Assembly (NCBI GenBank): GCA_959598545.1
Contig: CAUGFC010000082.1
Span: 1-8,153 of the forward strand
From: an uncultured Olsenella sp.
Lineage (GTDB): Bacteria; Actinomycetota; Coriobacteriia; Coriobacteriales; Atopobiaceae
Reading direction: 5' to 3'
DNA: 8,153 bases
A model generated the notes under the pieces. It was not told where the DNA came from, did no database searches, and saw nothing but the letters and a program-made list of their open reading frames with translations. Made by a program: the position numbers and the translations under genes. Positions 1-5,738 of this stretch are shown one piece after another (the stretch's first letter is position 1; each line of letters opens with the position of its first letter).

Positions 1-1179
1 GACATGGTCTGCATCATCGACGAGTCCCACGTCACGGTGCCGCAGATCCGCGGCATGTACGAGGGCGACCGCTCGCGCAAGGTCACGCTCGTGGAGCACG
101 GCTTCCGCCTGCCCTCCGCGCTCGACAACCGCCCCCTGCGCTTCGACGAGTTCGAGGCGCGCGTGCCGCAGTTCATCTACGTCTCCGCCACGCCCGGCGA
201 CTACGAGGAGTCGGTCACCCAGCAGCAGGTCGAGCAGATCATCCGCCCCACCGGTCTTCTCGACCCCAAGGTCGACGTCCGCCCGGTGAACGGGCAGATC
301 GACGACCTCATCAGCGAGATCAAGGAGCGCGTGGCCAGGAAGGAGCGCGTGCTCGTGACCACGCTCACCAAGCGCATGGCGGAGGACCTCACCGACCACC
401 TGCTCGACGAGGGCGTCCGCGTGAACTACATGCACTCCGACACCGCCACGCTCGACCGCGTGGACATTATCCGCGACCTGCGCGTGGGCAAGATCGACGT
501 GCTCGTGGGCATCAACCTCCTGCGCGAGGGCCTGGACATCCCCGAGGTCTCGCTCGTGGCGATCCTGGACGCGGACAAGGAGGGGTTCCTCCGCAACCGG
601 CGCTCGCTGATCCAGACCATGGGCCGCGCGGCGAGAAACGCGCAGGGCGAGGTCATCATGTACGCCGACGCGATCACCGACTCCATGCGCGAGGCGATAG
701 GGGAGACCAACCGCCGGCGCGCCCTGCAGGAGGCCTTCAACGAGGAGCACGGCATCGTGCCGCGCACGGTCAAGAAGTCCATCACGGACGTCTCGTCGTT
801 CATCTCCGAGGCCGAGGCCACGCTCGAGGGCAAGACGCGCGACCGCCACGGCACGGGCAGCCACGGCGCCTTCGAGAGCCTGGCCGAGCCGTCCGGGGAC
901 CAGGTCGACGAGGGGGCCGCGGACGCGCTGGCGGCGGAGCTGGCCGGCCTCTCGGAGCGAGAGCTCGCCGACGTGGTCGACGCGCTCGAGGAGGAGATGG
1001 CGGCCGCCTCGGAGGCCATGGACTTCGAGACCGCGGCGCGCCTGCGCGACCAGATCGTGGCCATACGCACCCGCGTGGAGGGCAGCTCGGCCGACGCCGT
1101 CATGGAGCGCCTCAAGGCCGGCGCGCGAAAGGGCAGCGCGCACGCCACGCGCCGCCGCTACCGGCCGAGGAGAAAGTAG
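1..1179 (+). CDS. uvrB: UvrB, excinuclease ABC subunit B (3' part, truncated by window start)
   Basis: UvrB is the damage-verifying helicase-like subunit of UvrABC nucleotide excision repair; it receives DNA from UvrA and then recruits UvrC. The reading frame is open from base 1, so the start codon lies outside the window; the 392 visible codons are a little under 60% of a usual UvrB of about 670 residues. Visible in order: the DESH Walker B/motif II box (nt 19-30), GFRLPSALDNRPL, the YVSATPG motif III (about nt 178-198), VLVTTLTKRMAEDLT, VGINLLREGLDIPEVSLVAI (motif V), QTMGRAARN (motif VI, nt 613-639), and a C-terminal UVR motif (about nt 970-1080, with the typical MDFETAARLRDQI core) that in the family contacts UvrA/UvrC. 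A short basic tail ends in RRRYRPRRK. No frameshift or missing motif is seen. Identification is essentially certain. Confidence 0.98.
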   Translation, partial: DMVCIIDESHVTVPQIRGMYEGDRSRKVTLVEHGFRLPSALDNRPLRFDEFEARVPQFIYVSATPGDYEESVTQQQVEQIIRPTGLLDPKVDVRPVNGQIDDLISEIKERVARKERVLVTTLTKRMAEDLTDHLLDEGVRVNYMHSDTATLDRVDIIRDLRVGKIDVLVGINLLREGLDIPEVSLVAILDADKEGFLRNRRSLIQTMGRAARNAQGEVIMYADAITDSMREAIGETNRRRALQEAFNEEHGIVPRTVKKSITDVSSFISEAEATLEGKTRDRHGTGSHGAFESLAEPSGDQVDEGAADALAAELAGLSERELADVVDALEEEMAAASEAMDFETAARLRDQIVAIRTRVEGSSADAVMERLKAGARKGSAHATRRRYRPRRK

Positions 1180-1184
1180 GGGCC

Positions 1185-2417
1185 ATGGGACTCGCCAACG
1201 ACCGTGACGAGAAGAACCTCTTCGGGTACCTCGCCCGGGAGTTCGACCCCCTCGGCGACCGCCCGCCGGGGGAGGTGGACAGCCTCGTGCTGTCGTGCCT
1301 CTCGTACTTCCGCCTGCCCGAGGAGGCCGCCGCGGCGCGGACCCCCGAGGGCATGCCCCTCGTCGACCTCTACCGCGCGGACTGGTTCGAGGCCATGACG
1401 CGGGACCTCTGGGACCCCGAGGGCCTCGTGCGCCTGCTCGGCGCCGTGGCGGCGAGCCCGCGCCTGCGTGACCTTCGCGTCTGCTGCTACGTCGACGACT
1501 TCGACGAGTCTGCCGAGAAGCAGTTCTCCGCCTGCACGCTGCGCCTGCCCTCCGGCGGCGCCTACCTCTCCTTCCGCGGGACCGACAACTCGGTCGTGGG
1601 CTGGAAGGAGGACTTCAACATGGCCTTCGAGACGGGCGTCCCCTCGCAGCTCGCCGCCGTCTCGTACCTGGAGCGCGTTGCCTCCACCATAGAGGGGGGC
1701 ATCTACCTGGGAGGCCACTCGAAGGGCGGCAACCTGGCGGCCTATGCCCTGGCGCGCTGCCCCGCCGACGTGGCCGGCCGGGTGGTCCGGGCGTTCTCCC
1801 ACGACGGCCCGGGGTTCACCGAGGAGGCACTGTCGGACGCGGCGTGGCTGCGCCGCGCCCACCTGCTCTCCAAGACGGTGCCGCGCTCCTCCGTCATCGG
1901 GATGCTCTTCGAGCGGCAGGAGGACTACGCCGTGGTCGACTCGTCCACGAGCGGCCTTTTGCAGCACAACCCCTTCTCGTGGGTCGTCGAGGGGACGGAC
2001 TTCGTCTACGCGGAGGGCATCGGGCGCGGCGCGCGCTTCGTCGACCGCACGCTCAACGAGTGGATCGCGAGCATGCCCAACGAGGAGCGGGCCGCGCTGG
2101 TCGACACGCTCTTCTCGGTGATCGGCGCCGGCGGGAAGGACACCTTCGGGCAGCTGAGCGAGAACTGGCAGACCACGGTGCCCGCCATGATGCGCGAGCT
2201 GGGCAATCTGGAGCCGGAGGAGCGCGCCAAGATCACGCGTGCCCTGGCCCTCCTCGTCCGCACCGTCATGCCCGACTTCGAGCTGCCGCAGCTGCCGGGG
2301 TTCGAGATGCCGCAGTTCGAGCTGCCGGACTTCGCGGCGCTCGAGCAGGGGAGGATGGCCCCGCTCGAGGAGCGGATGGCGAGGCTCACCAACCCCGAGG
2401 GCGGGTCCCCGGTCTAG
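1185..2417 (+). CDS. DUF2974 (Mbeg1-like) alpha/beta-hydrolase family protein
   Basis: The 410-residue protein resembles the Mbeg1-like/DUF2974 family, lipase-like alpha/beta hydrolases of unknown substrate common in Firmicutes and Coriobacteriia. Seen directly: an N-terminal NLFGYLAREFDPLG segment (residues 11-24), FRGTD (130-134) followed by WKEDFNM (140-146), and the nucleophile elbow GGHSKGGNLA (176-185), where Ser179 is the likely catalytic serine. HDGPGF (206-211) follows, a conserved strand-loop of the family that may supply another active-site residue. There is no signal peptide or clear membrane segment, so it is probably cytoplasmic. The last 50 residues carry repeated FE(L/M)P(Q/D) units. 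ATG 1185 is chosen because it directly follows the uvrB stop (5 bp apart), with purine-rich GAGGAGA at 1167-1173 and AGGGG at 1178-1182 as possible ribosome sites. It is probably co-transcribed with uvrB; a functional tie to DNA repair is not shown. The family is fairly clear, the substrate unknown. Confidence 0.85.
   Translation: MGLANDRDEKNLFGYLAREFDPLGDRPPGEVDSLVLSCLSYFRLPEEAAAARTPEGMPLVDLYRADWFEAMTRDLWDPEGLVRLLGAVAASPRLRDLRVCCYVDDFDESAEKQFSACTLRLPSGGAYLSFRGTDNSVVGWKEDFNMAFETGVPSQLAAVSYLERVASTIEGGIYLGGHSKGGNLAAYALARCPADVAGRVVRAFSHDGPGFTEEALSDAAWLRRAHLLSKTVPRSSVIGMLFERQEDYAVVDSSTSGLLQHNPFSWVVEGTDFVYAEGIGRGARFVDRTLNEWIASMPNEERAALVDTLFSVIGAGGKDTFGQLSENWQTTVPAMMRELGNLEPEERAKITRALALLVRTVMPDFELPQLPGFEMPQFELPDFAALEQGRMAPLEERMARLTNPEGGSPV
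2277..2333 (+). repeat. In-gene 15-bp repeats encoding FE(L/M)P(Q/D) units
   Basis: Three near-identical 15-bp units, TTCGAGCTGCCGCAG (2277-2291), TTCGAGATGCCGCAG (2301-2315) and TTCGAGCTGCCGGAC (2316-2330), lie near the end of the DUF2974 gene, with a 9-bp CTGCCGGGG insert between the first two and a partial fourth unit (TTC) after. They encode FELPQ-LPG-FEMPQ-FELPD-F (residues 365-383), an acidic, proline-rich, hydrophobic tail outside the hydrolase core. It looks like a small in-frame expansion and may vary between strains; its role is unknown. Confidence 0.75.
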
Positions 2418-3484
2418 AGGGCCACGTAGCGGCTCACGCCGGCGGCGTCGGCCTCGCGGCGCACCGCGCCGGTCGCCACGAGGTGGTCGAGGTGGGCGAT
2501 GCTCTCCGAGACGAGGAACCAGCGCGTGAGCGCGGGCGTCTCGCCCCAGCGCTCGAACGGCGCACGCCAGCCCATCGCCGGCACCAGCTCGAAGCCCGTC
2601 CGGCCGGGGGTCTCCCGGATCGCCGCGAGCGCGCGGGCGCTGCGGCGCTCGTGGTGGGCGGCGTTGGCGAGGCAGCGCTCGGCGACGTCCCCCTCCTGCA
2701 GGCCGTGGCCCATGAACGCGTGCGCGATGCCCCGGTCGGCGAGCCGGCGCAGCGTCCCCATCTGCATGCCGATCGGGTCCTCCCCCTCGCCCCAGAAGCC
2801 GATGCAAGTGGAGCAGAGGAAGAGCACCGCGTCGCCGAGAAACGCCGTGCGCGTGCGCGGCTCCCAGAGGGCGCACTGCCCGGGCGTGTGGCCGGGCGTC
2901 GTAACGACCTCGAAGGCCCAGCGACCGCAGCGCAGCGCGTCGCCCTCCGCGAGCGTCTCGAAGGGTATGCCCTCGCGCCTGAAGTCGCGCGCGTGGTCCC
3001 AGATCACGTCGGCGAGCTCGACGGCCTCCGCCTCGTCCACGCCCTCGGCGCGCATGCGGGCGACCATCTCGTCCCGCCATGCGGGCGCGGCGAGGCGCGC
3101 CATGTCGCCGGCCACGCCCTCGCCCACCATCACGCGGGCGCCCGCCTCGGCGAGCTCGCGGGCCAGGCCGGTGTGGTCGATGTGGGCGTGCGTGCAGAAG
3201 AGCGTGACGCGCTCGGGGTCGACGCCGAGGCCGACCAGGGCGCGCATGAGGCGCGTGTCGTTGAACTCGTCCGGGGTGCCGGCGTCCACGACGAGCGTCT
3301 CGGCGCCGTCGCGCACGACGAAGGCGTTCACCGAGGGGAGGAACGTGTCGTGCATGAGGAGCTCGACGCGCCACACCTCCGGCTCGTCGAGGACCTGGCT
3401 GCAGGTGAAGCCGTCGCCGTCGAGCGTGAAGCAGTTTGCCCCGCAGCCCTGGCCCCAGTCCTCGCCCTGCGCGTCCCTCGTCAT
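2414..3484 (-). CDS. Metallo-beta-lactamase-fold hydrolase (glyoxalase II/LACTB2-like)
   Basis: A 356-residue MBL-fold protein with the full metal-binding set: HAHIDH (His99, His101, Asp103, His104), TPGHTPG (His199), LGDAVL (Asp218) and the last ligand at GHG (His260). This predicts a cytoplasmic two-metal, probably zinc, hydrolase; the substrate (thioester, lactone, phosphodiester or other) cannot be read from the sequence. The last 100 or so residues are helical in character and resemble the winged-helix-like C-terminal domain of LACTB2-type enzymes. Unusual is a set of cysteines: Cys14 and Cys18 (GCGANC), Cys28, and Cys224/Cys227 (LCSTC) just after the Asp ligand. ATG at 3484 is preferred over the in-frame ATG at 3529, because 3484 has a strong GGGAGG ribosome site 5 nt upstream while 3529 has none and its extra 15 residues resemble no family motif. 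Its stop codon shares a CTAG with the convergent DUF2974 gene. It is divergent from mrp. Confidence 0.92.
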   Translation of the reverse strand: MTRDAQGEDWGQGCGANCFTLDGDGFTCSQVLDEPEVWRVELLMHDTFLPSVNAFVVRDGAETLVVDAGTPDEFNDTRLMRALVGLGVDPERVTLFCTHAHIDHTGLARELAEAGARVMVGEGVAGDMARLAAPAWRDEMVARMRAEGVDEAEAVELADVIWDHARDFRREGIPFETLAEGDALRCGRWAFEVVTTPGHTPGQCALWEPRTRTAFLGDAVLFLCSTCIGFWGEGEDPIGMQMGTLRRLADRGIAHAFMGHGLQEGDVAERCLANAAHHERRSARALAAIRETPGRTGFELVPAMGWRAPFERWGETPALTRWFLVSESIAHLDHLVATGAVRREADAAGVSRYVAL

Positions 3485-3489
3485 GTGCG

Positions 3490-3495
3490 CCTCCC
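3490..3495 (-). promoter_or_regulatory. Ribosome binding site fixing the MBL start
   Basis: On the minus strand GGGAGG lies 5 nt before the ATG at 3484. The upstream in-frame ATG at 3529 is preceded only by GCGGGCCCGCG, which is not a ribosome site. This decides for the shorter 356-residue protein. Confidence 0.7.
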
Positions 3496-3518
3496 TCGAT
3501 GCGTCGCTCTTCTCGCCA

Positions 3519-3551
3519 GTATGAACCATCGCGGGCCCGCTTGGGTAGAAT
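3519..3551. promoter_or_regulatory. Candidate divergent promoter region (MBL gene / mrp)
   Basis: The 113 bp between the divergent starts (3485-3597) must hold promoters for both directions. On the plus strand TAGAAT at 3546-3551 matches the -10 consensus at five of six bases and would give a leader of about 40 nt to the mrp ATG; the -35 is poor (ATGAAC-like near 3521, with a long spacer). On the minus strand CATACT (plus 3519-3524) is a weaker -10, giving a leader of about 28 nt. A perfect 10-bp palindrome, GCGGGCCCGC (3531-3540), lies between the two and could be an operator, but G/C-only palindromes are frequent by chance at this base composition. Confidence 0.35.
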
Positions 3552-3597
3552 TGGCTCGTTGGCAGATGCGCCCAAGGGCGCGAGGGAGGGACGTCAC

Positions 3598-4473
3598 ATG
3601 GACCAGAACGAGCAGGACAAGCTCCGCCAGGAGGTCGACGAGGTGCTGCACGGCCAGAAGCAGCCCCAGGAGCCGACAGGCTTCGCGCAGAACGACTACT
3701 CCAACATCCACCACGTCATCGGCGTCGTGTCCGGCAAGGGCGGCGTGGGCAAGTCGCTCGTGTGCGGCATCCTGGCCGTGGAGCTTGCGCGCCGCGGCGC
3801 CCGCGTGGGCATCCTCGACGCGGACATCACCGGCCCCTCGATCCCGCGCATGATGGGCCTTGCCGACGTGCGCGCCCGCGGCGTGGACAACCTGCTCGTC
3901 CCCGTGCTGACGAAGGGCGGCATCGAGGTCATGAGCGCCAACCTCGTGCTCGAGAACGAGACCGACCCGGTGCTCTGGCGCGGTCCGGTGGTCGCCGGCG
4001 CGATCAAGCAGTTCTGGGAGGACACCGCCTGGGGCGAGCTGGACTACCTGCTCGTCGACATGCCCCCGGGGACGAGCGACGTGGCGCTCACCGTGTTCCA
4101 GTCCCTGCCGGTGGACGGCGTGGTGATCGTGAGCTCGCCGCAGGACCTGGTGCAGATGGTCGTCGGCAAGGCCGTGAACATGGCCAACATGATGAGCGTG
4201 CCGGTGCTCGGCCTCGTGGAGAACATGGCCTACGTCGAGTGCCCGCACTGCGGCGAGAGGATCTACCCCTACGGCCCGAGCCGCCTAGAGGAGACCGCCA
4301 AGGCCTTCGACGTGGAGGCGCTCGGTCAGCTCCCGATGGACGCCGCGCTCGCGACCGCCTGCGACGAGGGCACCTTCGAGGGCGGACTCCCCGAGGGGCT
4401 GCTCCCCGACGCCGTGGACGCGGTCGTGCGCACGGCGGAGTTCATGGACGCGCTGAGGGGCCAGGGCGAGTAG
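3598..4473 (+). CDS. mrp: Mrp/NBP35-family P-loop ATPase, iron-sulfur cluster carrier
   Basis: A 291-residue Mrp/ApbC/NBP35-type ATPase, a family that binds and transfers [4Fe-4S] clusters to apo-enzymes in the cytoplasm. Visible: the deviant Walker A GKGGVGKS (residues 46-53), ILDADITGPSIPRMMGL (72-88), LLVDMPPGTSD (151-161, Walker B and switch region), and the paired cysteines of ECPHCGE (Cys215, Cys218) that carry the bridging cluster in the dimer. About 35 residues precede the P-loop domain; the N-terminal MIP18/DUF59 domain of longer bacterial Mrp proteins is absent, giving the short form common in anaerobes. ATG 3598 is chosen for the AGGGAGGG ribosome site at 3583-3590, 7 nt upstream, and because the frame further upstream overlaps the divergent promoter region. 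The HI0933-type flavoprotein begins 1 bp after its stop, so the two are translationally close and surely one operon. Confidence 0.95.
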   Translation: MDQNEQDKLRQEVDEVLHGQKQPQEPTGFAQNDYSNIHHVIGVVSGKGGVGKSLVCGILAVELARRGARVGILDADITGPSIPRMMGLADVRARGVDNLLVPVLTKGGIEVMSANLVLENETDPVLWRGPVVAGAIKQFWEDTAWGELDYLLVDMPPGTSDVALTVFQSLPVDGVVIVSSPQDLVQMVVGKAVNMANMMSVPVLGLVENMAYVECPHCGERIYPYGPSRLEETAKAFDVEALGQLPMDAALATACDEGTFEGGLPEGLLPDAVDAVVRTAEFMDALRGQGE

Positions 4474-4474
4474 C

Positions 4475-5656
4475 TTGGCGCGCAAGCCGAGAAGAACCTC
4501 CAGGTCGCAGGCCCGCGAGGCGGCGCTCGCCGCCGCGGCCGCCGTGAGCGTTCCCGGGCGCTGCGACGTGTGCGTGGTCGGCGGCGGGGCGGCGGGCCTT
4601 GCCGCGGCGATCGCGGCCGCCGAGGCCGGCGCGTCCGTGGTGGTGCTCGAGCGCGCGCCCGAGTGCGGGCGGACGATCCTCGCCACCGGCAACGGGCGCT
4701 GCAACCTCTCGAACGCGCGGCTCGCGTGGGGGCGCTACAACGACCCGGGCTTCGTCGAGGCGGTCTGCGGCGAGCGGTTCGGTGCGGACGTGCTCGACTT
4801 CTTCGAGGGCTGCGGGCTCGCCGTGGCAGAGGAGGGGGACGGGCGCCTCTACCCGCTCTCGCGCCAGGCGGCCTCGGTGCGCGAGGTGCTTCTCGCCCGC
4901 GCGCGCCGCGCCGGCGTCACGCTGGCCCCCGCCCGCGAGGTCGTGGGCGTCGAGAGGGACGGAGACGGCTGGCGCGTGACGTACGGGGGCGTGGGGTCGG
5001 GCACGGTCGTCGCGCGCTCCGCGGTGCTCTCGGTGGGGGGCGGAGAGGCGCTCCTGCGCTCGCTGGGGCTCGCCTGCGCGCCCTTCGAGCCGGTGCTCTG
5101 CTCGCTCGCGTGCGAGGCGCCGGCGGGCGTCTCCCCCGACGAGCTCGACGGCCGCCGCGCGCACGCGACGGCGCGGCTCCTGCGCGACGGGCGCGAGGTG
5201 GTGGCGGAGACGGGCGAGGTGCTCTTCCGCCCCTACGGGATCTCGGGCATCGCGGTCTTCGACCTCTCGCGCTTCGCCCGGCCCGGCGACGTCGTCGCGC
5301 TCGACCTCACGGGCGGCCTCGAGGGCGAGCGCGCCTCGCGCCTCGCCGCATGCGCGGGCGGCTGCGCGGGGCTTCTCGACCCCGTGGTCTCCCGCGCGCT
5401 GGGCGACTCGCTCGAGACGGCCCGCGACCTGCGCCTCGTGGTCCTCGGGCCGGCGGAGCCCGAGCGCGCCCAGGTCACGCGCGGCGGCCTGCTGACGGAC
5501 CAGTTCGACCCCGCCACGCTGGGGGCCCGCGACCTGCCCGGCCTCTTCGCCTGCGGCGAGGCGCTCGACGTCGACGGCGCCTGCGGCGGCTTCAACCTCG
5601 CCTGGGCCTGGAAGAGCGGCCTGGTGGCCGGCTCCGCGGCGGCATCTACACCATGA
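4475..5656 (+). CDS. HI0933-family NAD(P)/FAD-dependent flavoprotein (aminoacetone oxidase/BaiN-like)
   Basis: A 393-residue flavoprotein of the HI0933-like family (COG2081), annotated variously as aminoacetone oxidase-like or BaiN-like; the substrate of most members is unknown. Visible: dinucleotide-binding VVGGGAAGLAAA (residues 34-45) with Glu59 ending the second strand (VVVLE) as ribose-binding acid, the family signature GRTILATGNGRCNLSN (65-80), and the C-terminal FAD box GGFNLAWAWKSG (371-382) preceded by FACGEALDVDG. Length is normal. The start is TTG at 4475, 1 bp after the mrp stop, with AGGGCGAG (4463-4470) as a modest ribosome site inside the mrp end. The only other good in-frame candidate, GTG 4544, lacks a ribosome site but would drop a basic, alanine-rich 23-residue lead that is not part of the fold, so the exact start is uncertain. 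No signal peptide or membrane segment; cytoplasmic. The stop TGA is directly followed by a long hairpin. Confidence 0.92.
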   Translation: MARKPRRTSRSQAREAALAAAAAVSVPGRCDVCVVGGGAAGLAAAIAAAEAGASVVVLERAPECGRTILATGNGRCNLSNARLAWGRYNDPGFVEAVCGERFGADVLDFFEGCGLAVAEEGDGRLYPLSRQAASVREVLLARARRAGVTLAPAREVVGVERDGDGWRVTYGGVGSGTVVARSAVLSVGGGEALLRSLGLACAPFEPVLCSLACEAPAGVSPDELDGRRAHATARLLRDGREVVAETGEVLFRPYGISGIAVFDLSRFARPGDVVALDLTGGLEGERASRLAACAGGCAGLLDPVVSRALGDSLETARDLRLVVLGPAEPERAQVTRGGLLTDQFDPATLGARDLPGLFACGEALDVDGACGGFNLAWAWKSGLVAGSAAASTP

Positions 5657-5659
5657 CCA

Positions 5660-5719
5660 ACCATGCACACCTCCCCATTTCGACCCGCGGATGCGTCAAA
5701 ATGGGGAGGTGTGCATGGT
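5660..5719. repeat. Long perfect inverted repeat (21-bp arms, hairpin) between the two flavoprotein genes
   Basis: Arms 5660-5680 and 5699-5719 are perfect reverse complements (left arm core CCATGCACACCTCCCCATTT). After one mismatch (5681/5698) the stem adds three more pairs (5682-5684 with 5695-5697), leaving a 10-nt loop at 5685-5694. It begins 3 bp after the upstream stop and ends 19 bp before the next ATG. It is less GC-rich than its surroundings. Neither strand has a T-run after the stem, so it is not a classical intrinsic terminator. It may be a U-less terminator or processing/stability hairpin, or a copy of a dispersed palindromic element; the window alone cannot decide. Confidence 0.85.
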
Positions 5720-5738
5720 CGCTTGAGATGGGACACCC

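Noticed and set aside
1158..3575. An 805-codon open frame on the minus strand spanning the DUF2974 and MBL genes
   Set aside because: It is rich in Arg, Gly, Pro and Ala with no family motif, lies antisense to one clear gene and out of frame with another, and is the expected by-product of stop-poor very high GC DNA.
1844..3853. A 669-codon plus-strand open frame
   Set aside because: It overlaps three well-supported genes in other frames and its translation is low-complexity Arg/Ala/Gly/Pro without recognisable motifs.
5660..5719. Classical rho-independent terminator
   Set aside because: The stem is strong but no T-run follows on either strand, so the element is listed as a repeat with termination left open.
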